A stretch of 64,000 nucleotides of DNA from Massilia sp. 9I (GTDB lineage: Bacteria; Pseudomonadota; Gammaproteobacteria; Burkholderiales; Burkholderiaceae_D): the NCBI RefSeq assembly GCF_902506415.1, contig NZ_LR733275.1:4688176-4752175 (forward strand), written 5' to 3'. The first letter of the stretch is position 1. Each line of letters opens with the position of its first letter. This document shows positions 16,572-25,749 of this stretch, one piece after another. A program made the translations under genes and the position numbers. The notes under the pieces are model-generated. The model did not search any database. It was not told where the DNA came from and worked only from the letters and a program-made list of their open reading frames with translations.

Positions 16572-18092
16572 ATGACTTCGCGCATCAGGATCCTGCTCTG
16601 TGCCTTGCTCGTGCCGACCTTGGCCGCAAGCGCCCCCCAACCGGCGAGCTTCTCGACGCCGCCGCCGATGCCCGTGCAATACCTGACCCAGCCGGACTCC
16701 CAGGAGCCGCCGTGGCGCTATGCCGCGCCCGGCGGCCCGAATGCCCTGGCGCGGCTGGCGTGGTGGAACGAGCTGGCGCAGCGGGTCCAGGGTTATGACC
16801 ACGCGCCGCCGACCAGTCCCACTGAAAACTGGCAGCCGGAGCAGATGGGGCGCACCCGGGTCAGCCGCGTATTCGCGATCGTCCACATCGCCATGCACGA
16901 TGCGCTGGCCGCGATCTGCGCCCGCTACAGGCCCTACGTCGGTACGCTGCCCGCCTACCCGGACAGCTCGCGTGACGCCGCCATCGCCCAGGCCGCGCAC
17001 GACACGCTGGTGGCGCTGTATCCGCGCCAGGCCGCGCGCATCGACGCCTGGCTGCGCGACGACCTGGCGCGCCTGCCGGACGGGCGCGCCAAGCTCAATG
17101 GCATCGACGTCGGACGGCGCGCCGCCGCCGCCATCCTGGCGCTGCGCGCCGATGACGGCAGCTACCAGGGCGAGCCGGTGGTAGGCCAGGACTACCCGCT
17201 CGGCAAGGAGCCGGGCGAGTGGCGTCCGGACCCGGTGAGCCAGATCCCGTATGCGGTCGGCGCTTACTGGGGCAAGGTGCGGCCCTTTGTGCTCGCATCC
17301 GGCAGCCAGTTCCGCGCGCCGCCGCCGCCGGCCTTGACCAGCAGCGCGTACACCCAGGCCTTCAACGAGGTCAAGGCGCTGGGCGGCGACGGCGTGAGCA
17401 CGCCGACGCGGCGCACCCCGGACCAGACCGTGACCGGTATCTTCTGGGGCTACGACAGCGTCGCCTGGCTCGGTACGCCGGTGCGCATGTACAACCAGAT
17501 CGCCATGCAGCTGCTGCTCAGGAAGACCAGCGACGCGATGGAGCTGGCGCGTGCCCTGGCCCTGGTCAACGTGGGGATTGCCGACGCCACCATCGCCGGC
17601 TGGGCGGCCAAGTACCACTACGACTTCTGGCGCCCGGTGCACGGTGTACGCGAAGCCAGTCCCGGCACCGGCCCGACCGGCAAGGGCGACGGCAATCCGG
17701 ATACCCACGGCGACCCGAACTGGACGCCGCTCGGTGCGCCCGCCAGCAACCTGACCGGCCCCGACTTCACGCCGCCGTTCCCGTCCTACCCGTCGGGCCA
17801 CGCCTGCGAGGGCGGCGCCCTGTTCCATGTGCTGCGTAAGCTCTACGGCGACAGCCAGCCCTTCACCTTCGTCTCCGACGAGTACGACGGCGTCACGCGC
17901 GACAACGACGGCCGGGTGCGTCCGAAGATCCCGCGCAGCTACAGGAACCTGACGCATGCGGAAGAGGAGGCCGGGCAGAGCCGCATCTACCTCGGTGTGC
18001 ACTGGCAGTTCGACAAGCAGGCGGGGAGGGCGGTGTCGCACCAGGTGGTGGACTACATCTTCCAGCGCGGGCTGCGGCCGCCGGCGCCCTGA
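16572..18092 (+). CDS. Vanadium-dependent haloperoxidase / PAP2-type phosphoesterase
   Basis: The 506-residue secreted protein starts at 16572, giving the signal peptide 'MTSRIRILLCALLVPTLAASA'; the frame is open further upstream but without a credible start. All three vanadate/phosphate-binding motifs of the haloperoxidase-acid phosphatase superfamily are intact. These are Lys347-x6-Arg354-Pro ('KYHYDFWRP'), Pro407-Ser-Gly-His410 ('YPSGHACEGG') and Ser470-Arg471-x5-His477 ('SRIYLGVHW'). Such enzymes oxidise halides with hydrogen peroxide, or act as phosphatases. The N-terminal half is helical. It appears monocistronic, converges on the M35 peptidase gene, and is followed by a strong hairpin at 18106-18129. 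Confidence 0.88.
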   Translation: MTSRIRILLCALLVPTLAASAPQPASFSTPPPMPVQYLTQPDSQEPPWRYAAPGGPNALARLAWWNELAQRVQGYDHAPPTSPTENWQPEQMGRTRVSRVFAIVHIAMHDALAAICARYRPYVGTLPAYPDSSRDAAIAQAAHDTLVALYPRQAARIDAWLRDDLARLPDGRAKLNGIDVGRRAAAAILALRADDGSYQGEPVVGQDYPLGKEPGEWRPDPVSQIPYAVGAYWGKVRPFVLASGSQFRAPPPPALTSSAYTQAFNEVKALGGDGVSTPTRRTPDQTVTGIFWGYDSVAWLGTPVRMYNQIAMQLLLRKTSDAMELARALALVNVGIADATIAGWAAKYHYDFWRPVHGVREASPGTGPTGKGDGNPDTHGDPNWTPLGAPASNLTGPDFTPPFPSYPSGHACEGGALFHVLRKLYGDSQPFTFVSDEYDGVTRDNDGRVRPKIPRSYRNLTHAEEEAGQSRIYLGVHWQFDKQAGRAVSHQVVDYIFQRGLRPPAP

Positions 18093-18102
18093 AGCGCCAA
18101 TG

Positions 18103-18129
18103 AAAACGGCGCGGCCTTGGCCGCGCCGT
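18103..18129 (-). terminator. Intrinsic terminator between convergent haloperoxidase and M35 genes
   Basis: ACGGCGCGGCC (18106-18116) and GGCCGCGCCGT (18119-18129) form a perfect 11-bp stem with a two-base centre. Read on the minus strand it is followed by TTTT, so it best fits termination of the M35 gene. It probably also stops the convergent transcript. Confidence 0.75.
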
Positions 18130-18144
18130 CTTGCTCCATGCGGC

Positions 18145-19266
18145 TTAGTTGAGTGCCGGAGTGTTCTCGCCGAAGTATTCGTGCGAGTCGGCGTTGTCGA
18201 TTGCCTGGGCCGGATTGCTGATTGCAAGGCTGGCCGCACCCGACTGGCCGTACACGTGGTCGTCGGTGCCGGCCACCACGTTGAAGTGGCTCATCTCGTG
18301 TACCAGGGTGCCGCCCTTCGAGTCGGTACCCGTCATCGGCGCCGCCCAGAAGGCCTTGCAGACGTAGATCTTGTACGGCTGGGTCGGATACACGTAGGCG
18401 TAATAAGTCTTGTTGCAGCCGCAGTCGACCGTCACCGGCTTGTTCGCGAAGGCGTCCTTGATGGCGGCGAAGTGCGACTTGACGGTAGCCACGCGGCCGG
18501 CATCGTTGGCGCCGAACCACTTGGTGTAGCGGCTGCCGATCACGCCGCGCTGCATGTAGGCGTCGCCGTCGCTCGCCATGGAGGAGCCGGCCGACATGGC
18601 CTGCGTGATGGTGGTTTGCTGCGAGGTGGTGCATTTGCTGAAGCTCAGGCTGGCGGCAGCCGGTGCCGCTGCGGCCTGCTTCATCGCTTCGATGTCCAGC
18701 ATCACCTGCGACTTCTGGCCGCGCGCAACGCGGCCGTCGATCCACACCGTGGCCGGCGCCGATACCAGGCTCGCGTTGTCGCTGTCGGCATCGAAGGCGG
18801 CCGCGGCGCCGCTGCGGCCAGCGGCGGCCTGCGTCGGCAGGAACAGTTGTGGCGACACCTGCTTGTAGCTGATCTGGTAGTCGCCGCTCACGCTCATGTC
18901 GTACAGGCTGGAGAGCTCGACCTTCATGCTGTGGCTGGCGCCCGGCTTGAGCAGGAAGTAGTCGGCCGCGGTCGGGGCCGCGCGCTTGACGTGGGCGCCG
19001 AGGTAGGGCACCGGCTGGCCGTCGCGCCTGACCTCGAACAGCGCGTCTTCCACGCCTTCGAAGGGCGTGCGCGACTTCAGGATGTACTGCGGCGCGCCAG
19101 AATTGTTGGTGATGGTGACGCGCACCACCACGTCGTCGTTCTGCCCCAGCGCATTCTTCTCGGGGACCACGCTGACCGCCACGCCTTTCGGCGCCGCGGC
19201 CACGTTGCAGGCTGCCGCGAGCGCAGCCATGCCCAATGCCGACTTCCAGATGCCTTTCAAGCTCAT
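18145..19266 (-). CDS. M35 (aspzincin) metalloendopeptidase, peptidyl-Lys type
   Basis: This secreted zinc endopeptidase has a signal peptide ending near 'CNVAAAPKG', an N-terminal beta-sandwich (about 27-180) and a C-terminal peptidase domain. The aspzincin signature is complete. 'HEMSHF' starts at about residue 323 with the zinc ligands and catalytic Glu, and 'GTDDHVYG' follows with the third ligand Asp. M35 members of this length group are peptidyl-Lys endopeptidases. I prefer the ATG at 19266 (373 residues), seven bases after GGAG, to the ATG at 19272, which lies one base after it. A paralogue lies at 31482-32546, on the other side of the glycosyltransferase operon. Confidence 0.87.
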   Translation of the reverse strand: MSLKGIWKSALGMAALAAACNVAAAPKGVAVSVVPEKNALGQNDDVVVRVTITNNSGAPQYILKSRTPFEGVEDALFEVRRDGQPVPYLGAHVKRAAPTAADYFLLKPGASHSMKVELSSLYDMSVSGDYQISYKQVSPQLFLPTQAAAGRSGAAAAFDADSDNASLVSAPATVWIDGRVARGQKSQVMLDIEAMKQAAAAPAAASLSFSKCTTSQQTTITQAMSAGSSMASDGDAYMQRGVIGSRYTKWFGANDAGRVATVKSHFAAIKDAFANKPVTVDCGCNKTYYAYVYPTQPYKIYVCKAFWAAPMTGTDSKGGTLVHEMSHFNVVAGTDDHVYGQSGAASLAISNPAQAIDNADSHEYFGENTPALN

Positions 19267-19429
19267 GTTCATTCTCCGTATGAAAAATAGTTATGTGGCC
19301 TTATCTTGGCCTTATCGAGTTACCCATATGACATGAGATAACTCAACACGATATTTACGGAAACATGAACATGTGTAAAGTTGAATCCGGCAAAGCGTGA
19401 CAATTTTTGTGAAGTGTCAACAAAACGCC

Positions 19430-19449
19430 AAAAAGCGCAATCGTGCGCT
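19430..19449 (-). terminator. Probable terminator of the glycosyltransferase operon
   Basis: AGCGCA (19434-19439) and TGCGCT (19444-19449) form a six-base stem with a four-base loop. On the minus strand it is followed by five T residues. It lies 33 bases past the stop of the PhyH-type gene, the last gene of the operon. The stem is short, so efficiency is uncertain. Confidence 0.5.
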
Positions 19450-19482
19450 GGTAATTTGTCTACACAAGTGTTAGGCGGCTAC

Positions 19483-20532
19483 TTACGGACGGAGCCTGCG
19501 TTTCTCGCGCCGCCCGTGCAGCAGGTAGTGGGCGGCGGGATCGGCGCCGGCCGCCGCGACGTCCGGATTGGCCAGCAGATAGAGCGCCGGGTCGAAAGCG
19601 TCTTCCTCCCGCCACCGGGTCTGGCCCGGCGTAGTCGCCTCGATAAATTTCTCCGGCACATCGTCGCCGGCGACCCGGTTGGGAACCGGCCCGCCGCTCG
19701 CGATACTGGTCAGCGTGCGGAAGGCGATGCTGCCGTAGAAGGGATCGGACATCATCGGCGTGTAGTAGGCGCAGTCCTCAAAAAAGTAGTGGGTGACCTG
19801 CGACCAGCGGGTGCGCGCCGGATCGCGCTGGACCGTCCCACCGTGCATCAGGTTGGCGGCCCAGATCAGGGCCTGGCCCTTCTTCGCGTGGAAGTACTCG
19901 GGCTGCACCCCGTGCGCCTCCACCAGCTCGCGCCACATCGCCTCGTAGATCGCCTGGGTCGGCGTGCCGCCCAGCTCGGCGACACAAGCGCCGATGTGTT
20001 CATTGGTATAGATCGGCCAGCGGTGGCTGCCGGGGAAGTACATCAGCGGGCCGTTGCTCGCATCGATGTCCTCCAGCGCCACCCAGACGCCACACATGAA
20101 GCGCTCCGGGCTGGAGCTGAAGTGCAACGAATCGGTGTGGAAGTGCTGCTGGGTGCCGACGGGGAAGTTGAGGGTCTGGAAGGGCCAGGCCTGGCGCCCA
20201 TACAGGCGCGAGAGCAGGGCGATCACGCGCTCGTTGCAGGCGATGCGGCGCACGTCCTCGTTGAACGACCAGGCGTCCTGCACGCGCAGGCTGCTGCCTG
20301 CCGCGTGGCCGTGTGCGCGCCAGCCGGCGAAGTCGTAGTGGCCGTGCAGGTCGCGCTTGACGCGTTCGGCCATGTTGTCGAAACCGGGCTCGGGGAAGTC
20401 GATGATGGCGAAGCCGCGCACCGCCAGTTCGAGGGCGATGCGGCGGGTTTCCGGGTCGGTCTCCGGGCCGCTGAACAGGCGCGAGAAGAAGGGCGACTCG
20501 ACATGCGGCACGCCCGGCAGCGGGTTCCTCAT
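19483..20532 (-). CDS. PhyH-family Fe(II)/2-oxoglutarate dioxygenase-like protein
   Basis: The 349-residue protein has the phytanoyl-CoA dioxygenase fold pattern. The metal-binding 'HFHTDSLHF' (His-x-Asp) is followed by 'CGVWVALEDIDASNGPLMYFPGSHRWP' type strands and a distal 'MHGGTVQRDP' His. The arginine-containing segment that binds 2-oxoglutarate follows. These enzymes hydroxylate small molecules; the target here is unknown and could be a glycan or lipid. The last ~37 residues ('FDPALYLLANPDVAAAG...HYLLHGRREKRR') form a short module also found twice at the N-terminus of the glycosyltransferase at 21680-23347. It overlaps the pyruvyl transferase gene by four bases and ends the operon. Confidence 0.8.
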   Translation of the reverse strand: MRNPLPGVPHVESPFFSRLFSGPETDPETRRIALELAVRGFAIIDFPEPGFDNMAERVKRDLHGHYDFAGWRAHGHAAGSSLRVQDAWSFNEDVRRIACNERVIALLSRLYGRQAWPFQTLNFPVGTQQHFHTDSLHFSSSPERFMCGVWVALEDIDASNGPLMYFPGSHRWPIYTNEHIGACVAELGGTPTQAIYEAMWRELVEAHGVQPEYFHAKKGQALIWAANLMHGGTVQRDPARTRWSQVTHYFFEDCAYYTPMMSDPFYGSIAFRTLTSIASGGPVPNRVAGDDVPEKFIEATTPGQTRWREEDAFDPALYLLANPDVAAAGADPAAHYLLHGRREKRRLRP

Positions 20533-21683
20533 GCGGCGACCTTGTCACGCATGCGGTGGGTCACCTTGTTATCGTCGAGGAACCTGACGAAAGCATTGTA
20601 GCGATGCCGGAATTTGCGGTTGAAGGAAGCGAAGGAGACCTTATTCAAGAAGTCCTCGACTGCGAAGTCCTCGCCTATCAGATCTTCCGATAGGGTCGGG
20701 ATCGAGAACAGCTCGGCCAGTTCCGCGGTGCGGGTGTCGTAGGTGACGAAGATCGCCGGCCGGCCCATCGCCAGCGCCGTGATGTTGCCGTGCAGGCGGG
20801 TTCCGATGTTCAGGTCGCAGGTTGCAGAGAAGCGGTAGTAGTCGTCCCCCGTCTCGAAGCAGACGGCGTGGCGCCGGAAGTCCTCGACGAAGCCCTCGTC
20901 CTCGCCGAACCAGCCGATCTCGCGCAGTTCGTGCACACCGCTTTCCGCATCCTTGTCGTAGGCGATTTTGGTCTCCGCCGCGATGCCCTGGGTGAGGTAG
21001 GCGAGCTGATAGCCGGCCGCGCGCAGCTTGCCGATCAGGCGGGTCTGCAGCACGCGCGAATTCCACACGTTGCGTGTGTACAGGCCGGCCAGGTAGGGGT
21101 GGGTGGTGAAAGCCAGTTTCTGCGTCCTGGCCGGCTGCCAGCTGATCTTCAAGTCGGGATTGCGCTCCCTGAAGATGCTGGGGCAGCCGATCGCGGTCAC
21201 GTTCCGGATGCCCAGGCCGGCCAGCAGGGCGCGCGTGTACTCGCCGCGCACGCCGATCGAATGCACCGACTTGCGCGCGATCTCGTGCAGGGCCTCGACC
21301 ACGTCCGGCTGCAGCGCCTCCGGCTGGTCCGCGCTCGGCGCCTGCGCGCCGATGCCGAAGGCCAGGATCGGGATCTCGATGCGCCGGAAGAAGGGCAGCC
21401 ATTCGCCCAGGTTGCCGTCGTTGCGGATGTAGTTCGAGCCGCGGATCACCAGGTAATCGAAGCTGGTGTTGTAGTACGCATAGACTTCCTCGGTGATCTC
21501 ATCCAGGGTGGGGCGCACCTCTTCCATGTAGTCGTAGTCGAGGGTGCGCAGCGTCGCCTCGTGCACGAACAGGTCGCCCCGGTTCATGTCTTCCGTGACC
21601 GACTCGAACACCTTGCGCCGCACGACCGGGCCGCTGCGCGATTGTTCGACCGAGCCCGAAGGCCACAAGATCAGTATTTTCAT
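20529..21683 (-). CDS. Polysaccharide pyruvyl transferase family protein
   Basis: The 384-residue protein matches the CsaB/ExoV-type pyruvyl transferase fold. It starts 'MKILILWPSGSVE', has 'DYLVIRGSNYIRNDGNL' and the 'FGIGAQAPSADQPE' loop, then 'SIGVRGEYTRALLAGLGI'. Near the C-terminus is the diagnostic 'GTRLHGNITALAMGRPAI'. Members transfer pyruvate from phosphoenolpyruvate to sugars in exopolysaccharides or cell-wall glycans, adding negative charge. Start and stop overlap both neighbours by four bases (ATGA on each side), so it is translationally coupled in the operon. The acceptor sugar is not predictable. Confidence 0.82.
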   Translation of the reverse strand: MKILILWPSGSVEQSRSGPVVRRKVFESVTEDMNRGDLFVHEATLRTLDYDYMEEVRPTLDEITEEVYAYYNTSFDYLVIRGSNYIRNDGNLGEWLPFFRRIEIPILAFGIGAQAPSADQPEALQPDVVEALHEIARKSVHSIGVRGEYTRALLAGLGIRNVTAIGCPSIFRERNPDLKISWQPARTQKLAFTTHPYLAGLYTRNVWNSRVLQTRLIGKLRAAGYQLAYLTQGIAAETKIAYDKDAESGVHELREIGWFGEDEGFVEDFRRHAVCFETGDDYYRFSATCDLNIGTRLHGNITALAMGRPAIFVTYDTRTAELAELFSIPTLSEDLIGEDFAVEDFLNKVSFASFNRKFRHRYNAFVRFLDDNKVTHRMRDKVAA

Positions 21684-23347
21684 TGCTTGTCCATTTCGGT
21701 GTCATGTGCCAGTGTGCGCGTGGCCGCGGGCGCCGGGAAATACGCGCTGCGTTCCAGCACGCCTTCGAAGTTCTCGCTGGTGTGCCGTGCCTTTACGTAA
21801 GCCTGGCCCGAGAGGCGCAGCTGCTCGGCGTCGAACGGATGCTCGATCACCCATTGCAGCGCCCGCACATAGGCGTCCACCGAGGCGGCGTCGTCGACGA
21901 TCAGGCAGTGCTCCGGGCCGATGTCGGCGCGGATGCCGCCGATGTCGGGGGCCACCACCAGCATGCCTGCCCACAGCATCTCGAGCAGGATGTTGGGCAG
22001 GCCGTCCCACAGCGAGGTGTACAGGAAGCAGCGGTACTGTTCGCGCATCAGTTCCGAAGGAGTCGAGAAGCCTCCCTTGTAGACGATGTTGGGCGCCGCC
22101 TGCAGCTGCTGGAGCAGCTGGCTTTCCTGGCCCACCACGGCCGATCCGTAGACCTCGAACACCAACTGCGGCATGCGCCTGGCGATCGCGAGCAGGATCT
22201 CCGGCTGCTTCTGGCGGTCGAGACGGCTGGCCCATAGCACCTTGCGCGACAAGTGGGGATAGGGCCGCGCCGCCGGGCGGTTCAGCACCGGGTGGGGCAG
22301 GACGTGGATCATGTCGGCCTCGATCCCGATGTCCTCCACCAAGTGCTGCTTGAAGGTGCTGTTGTCGGTGTAGATGCCGGCCACGCCGTCGATGCATTTG
22401 CGGATCAGGCGCGCGTAGCCCACCGGTTCGCCGATGTCGGTGTAGTCGTAGCAGTAGAGCGAGACGTAGATCGCGGCAGCCGACTTCATCGGCAGGGTGA
22501 AGCGGCGCAGTGATTCCCAGGCCGTATTGCTGTTGATGATGTGGACCCGGGTGGCGCGCAAAGCCAGGATCAGGTGGTAGACCAGCTGCGCCTGGCAATG
22601 GAAGTCGACCCCATCGAAGATCGCGCCAAAGGGAATCACGTCGACGTTCGCCGGCAGGCGCTGCACCCACTCCGATTCGGTGTTCTCTGTGAGGACCACG
22701 GCAACCCGGGTGCCGCGGCTGGCGACGGCCTTGATGTGGTAGAGGCTCGCAAGGTCGGCGCCGCCCTTTTTGAGCCAGGGCAGGAAGAATAGGAAGTCGT
22801 AGCTCGCATGCCGCAGGTGCTTGCCGATCTCCAGGATGCCGCTGGCCCAGGCAGTCTTCGACAGCGGGCTGTAGTGCAGGGGCGCCGGGAAGGCCAGGCA
22901 ATCCAGGCCCGGCTCGAAATGCGACTGCGCGCCCATCTCGTCTAGCACCCAGCCCGGGAGCCCGGTGCGTTCGACGCAGTCCTGCAGGCGCGACTCGAGT
23001 CCGGTGGGGCGGCCTTCTTCCCTGCCGCTGTGCTGGTAGTGAGCGGACGGGGCCTGGCCATGCATGGCCAGCGCCAGCTTCAGGCCGGGATTCGCTTCCA
23101 GGTAGAGCTGGTCCGACCAGGGCCAGAACCGCGCGCCCGCCATCGCGCCGGCGGCGCCCTGGGAGCGGAAGGCCGGCTCGCGTCCTTCCCACAGCCCTTG
23201 CGCGATGAAGTGCGTATAGCCGCTGTCCAGCTCCCCCGCTTGCACCGCGGCCGCGACGTCGCTGTGGGCGGCCAGGTAGGCCTGTTCGTCCCAGTGCGCC
23301 GGGACCGCGGGCGCCGGGGCGCGCGTTGTTGAAGTAGCTTCGTTCAT
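21680..23347 (-). CDS. GT4-type glycosyltransferase with N-terminal 'NPDV' modules
   Basis: The 555-residue protein has a C-terminal GT-B donor domain: 'KVLWASRLDRQKQPEILLAIARRMPQL', 'NIVYKGGFSTPSELM' and 'TSLWDGLPNILLEMLWAGM'. The last is the GT4 acidic nucleotide-sugar motif. The region around 185-330 is the acceptor Rossmann half ('LPWLKKGGADLASLYHIKA'). Before it lie two copies of a ~40-residue module, at about 18-63 ('YLAAHSDVAAAV...EGRE') and 73-115 ('YLEANPGLKLAL...EEGRP'). The same module ends the PhyH-type protein of this operon. It overlaps the pyruvyl transferase by four bases. The sugar is unknown; a rhamnosyltransferase role is possible given rfbBDAC nearby. Confidence 0.83.
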   Translation of the reverse strand: MNEATSTTRAPAPAVPAHWDEQAYLAAHSDVAAAVQAGELDSGYTHFIAQGLWEGREPAFRSQGAAGAMAGARFWPWSDQLYLEANPGLKLALAMHGQAPSAHYQHSGREEGRPTGLESRLQDCVERTGLPGWVLDEMGAQSHFEPGLDCLAFPAPLHYSPLSKTAWASGILEIGKHLRHASYDFLFFLPWLKKGGADLASLYHIKAVASRGTRVAVVLTENTESEWVQRLPANVDVIPFGAIFDGVDFHCQAQLVYHLILALRATRVHIINSNTAWESLRRFTLPMKSAAAIYVSLYCYDYTDIGEPVGYARLIRKCIDGVAGIYTDNSTFKQHLVEDIGIEADMIHVLPHPVLNRPAARPYPHLSRKVLWASRLDRQKQPEILLAIARRMPQLVFEVYGSAVVGQESQLLQQLQAAPNIVYKGGFSTPSELMREQYRCFLYTSLWDGLPNILLEMLWAGMLVVAPDIGGIRADIGPEHCLIVDDAASVDAYVRALQWVIEHPFDAEQLRLSGQAYVKARHTSENFEGVLERSAYFPAPAATRTLAHDTEMDKQ

Positions 23348-23351
23348 GGCT

Positions 23352-25733
23352 TCAGCCTGCAGTCAGGGTTGGGGCTTGGCCTTGCTGCGCCTTGCCGGAT
23401 TTGCCGAACACCAGGCGCTCCGCCAGACGCGACGGGCGCACGATCACGCTGCGCTTCGAGGAATGGCTGTTCAGGCTGCCCGAGGGTTTGAGGCGGATGA
23501 AGTGCAGGGTGCGCGGCACCGGGCGGTGCGCGATGCCCTCGGCGCTGGTGCGCATGTTCCACTGCCAGTCTTCGTAGCCGAAGCCCTGCTGCAGCCCGTT
23601 GTCGTCGACCGGGTGGGCCTGGTAGAGCGCGCGCGGGCCGAAGGAGAGCGAGGTCCAGAAGTTCTCCAGCAGCAGGCCGGCCTTTTCAGTGGCCCCCAGG
23701 GCTTGGGCGTCGGGATGCCAGAAGGTGCGGTGATGCTCGCCGAAGTAGACGTTCAGCTCGGGGTGGTAGATGGTGGCCTGGCCGGCTTCCGATTGCGCCA
23801 GCAGGAAGGCTTCGGCTATCCAGTTTTCCGAATACAGGTCGTCGCCGTCGAGAAAGGCGATGTAGCTGCCTCGGGCCTGCGCCACGCCGTCGCGGCGCGA
23901 GCGGCCGAGGTCACCGTTGTCCACCTCGCACAGGCTGCTCGGCAGCCCGGCCAGCACGCCGGACTGCGCTTCGATCGCGAGGCGGCGGCTGTGGCCGTCG
24001 GCGCGGTCGAGCACGAGCACCAGTTCGCAGACGATGCCCTGCTGCTGCGCGAAGTGCAGCATGCGCGCGATCGAACGGAAGGTCGGGATCAGGATGTTCC
24101 CTTCGCGATGCAGGTTCAGGATGCAGCTGACGTCGACCGGACCCGGCGCCTGCACCGTCGCCGGCGCAGGCGCCGCGGCAGGCAGGCCGGACATGCTTTG
24201 TTTGGCCATGTGTTCGAGCACGGCGCCGATATGGCTCAGGCGCGCCGGCACCAGCAGGACTTCCAGGCCGGCGGCCCCGTACAGCGACCTGGCATAGCGG
24301 TAGTTGTCGAAGTGCGTCACTGCCAGGTGGGTGCAGGCGAAGCGACCCTGGTTCAGGGCGGCGAGCACGCGCCGCTCGTTGTAGCCGGTGTGGACGTCCT
24401 CGAGCGCGTCCAGCAGGTAGCGCACCGTCGGCACCTGGCTTGCCGCTAGCAGGCGGGCTTGCCGTCCGCAGAACTCGTCGACCAGGTCGAAATTGAGGTT
24501 GACGAGGGCGCGCGGCGCGCAATTCGCCAGTACCGCCGCCAGCACGCGTTCCGGCAGGGCGGGGCCGTCGCAGGCGCGCGCCGCCATCCGCAGGTTCAGG
24601 TAGCAGATGCCGGCTTCCTCGCGCGCGAGCGTCCCATGGGTAAGGGCGTCGCCGCACAGCACCAGGATGCGCTGGCGCTGGCGCGCCTGGCGCAGGCCCA
24701 GTTCGAGTGTCGCGGCCTGTTCCGCCCCCAGGGCGTCGCAGTCGACCGCGACCATCGTATAGGACTCGGCGCAGAAGCGCGCCGCGCGCGCCAGCAGGTA
24801 GCCGGCGCCTAGGCTGATCGGGGGCGTCTCGCAGGCGAGGGCGCCGGACGCGTTCAGCAGCGCGTACACCTCGCTGTCGAAGGCGCTGGCGCGCTTGGCC
24901 TCGCGGTACAGCCAGTCGGGTAGGGCGTCGCGGTAGCGCAGCGCGCCCTGCGCCGCCAGCTGGCCCGCGCGGGCGCCGTCGTGCAGGCCGCTGAAGGCGC
25001 CGTAGGAACCGGTTGCCAGCGCATCCTGCAACAGCGCGCAGCGCGCGGCGACTGCCTCGCACCTGGCCGGCGCCGCATCCAGCCGGCAGAACTGGACCGT
25101 GCCAGGCACCCAGTCGCGCCCGATGCCCAGGGCCAGGGTCTCGCAGCCCCAGTGCCAGGTCTCGAAGGCGTGCGGGGCGGCGCTTTGTCGCACCAGGGCC
25201 GGCGCGTGCTCGAGGATCGCGGCGTGGCAGAACATGTTGTGCCCGAAGTGCTGGGACAGCAGGCAGTGCAGCGGGTGGAAGATCGGGTCGTTGCTCTTGA
25301 GCTGGGTGCGCACGAAGAGAGTGTCGCCGAAGCCCGCCAGCAGCTCGCTGTGGTAAATGCAGTTCAGGTGCTTCGACTGCCGTGCGTGGCGGTAGGCGCT
25401 GAGCGGCCACTCGCGCTGGAGGATGTCGTCGCCGTTCAGGAAACAGTAGAACTCGGCGTTGATCTGCGTGAGCGCGTGCTGGTGGAAAGGCGTGCCGGGC
25501 GCGAGCTCGGTGTAGCCGACCAGGCTGGATCTGGCCTGGAAGCGTTCGACGATGCGTCGCGTCCGGGCGTCGGGCGCGCAACCCAGCACCGCGACGACGC
25601 AGGCGACGCCCTCGGCCTGGCAGGCTTCGGCGGCGCCCAAGGCGCTTTGCAGGGCCGGCACCAGCAGCAGGCCCTCCTCATGCACCGTGATGGTCAGGGC
25701 AATCGTGGTGGAATAGTTATTATGACGTTGCAT
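23352..25733 (-). CDS. Double GT2-type glycosyltransferase (tandem duplicated catalytic domains)
   Basis: The 793-residue protein holds two GT-A modules separated by an alpha/beta linker region (about 285-520). Module 1 (about 8-280) has 'TVHEEGLLLVPALQSAL' and the acidic 'FLNGDDILQREW', then 'HAFETWHWGCETLALG'. Module 2 (about 520-745) has 'NLHREGNILIPTFRSI', 'FLDGDDLYSENW' and 'GFGYEDWQWNMRTSAEG'. The order and spacing of these motifs match, so the halves arose by duplication. Asn replaces the first Asp of the DGDD motif in module 1, which may change donor use. The gene lies five bases from the GT4 gene and 17 from the GT2 gene before it. Confidence 0.8.
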   Translation of the reverse strand: MQRHNNYSTTIALTITVHEEGLLLVPALQSALGAAEACQAEGVACVVAVLGCAPDARTRRIVERFQARSSLVGYTELAPGTPFHQHALTQINAEFYCFLNGDDILQREWPLSAYRHARQSKHLNCIYHSELLAGFGDTLFVRTQLKSNDPIFHPLHCLLSQHFGHNMFCHAAILEHAPALVRQSAAPHAFETWHWGCETLALGIGRDWVPGTVQFCRLDAAPARCEAVAARCALLQDALATGSYGAFSGLHDGARAGQLAAQGALRYRDALPDWLYREAKRASAFDSEVYALLNASGALACETPPISLGAGYLLARAARFCAESYTMVAVDCDALGAEQAATLELGLRQARQRQRILVLCGDALTHGTLAREEAGICYLNLRMAARACDGPALPERVLAAVLANCAPRALVNLNFDLVDEFCGRQARLLAASQVPTVRYLLDALEDVHTGYNERRVLAALNQGRFACTHLAVTHFDNYRYARSLYGAAGLEVLLVPARLSHIGAVLEHMAKQSMSGLPAAAPAPATVQAPGPVDVSCILNLHREGNILIPTFRSIARMLHFAQQQGIVCELVLVLDRADGHSRRLAIEAQSGVLAGLPSSLCEVDNGDLGRSRRDGVAQARGSYIAFLDGDDLYSENWIAEAFLLAQSEAGQATIYHPELNVYFGEHHRTFWHPDAQALGATEKAGLLLENFWTSLSFGPRALYQAHPVDDNGLQQGFGYEDWQWNMRTSAEGIAHRPVPRTLHFIRLKPSGSLNSHSSKRSVIVRPSRLAERLVFGKSGKAQQGQAPTLTAG

Positions 25734-25749
25734 GCTTGTCCTATCCGTT

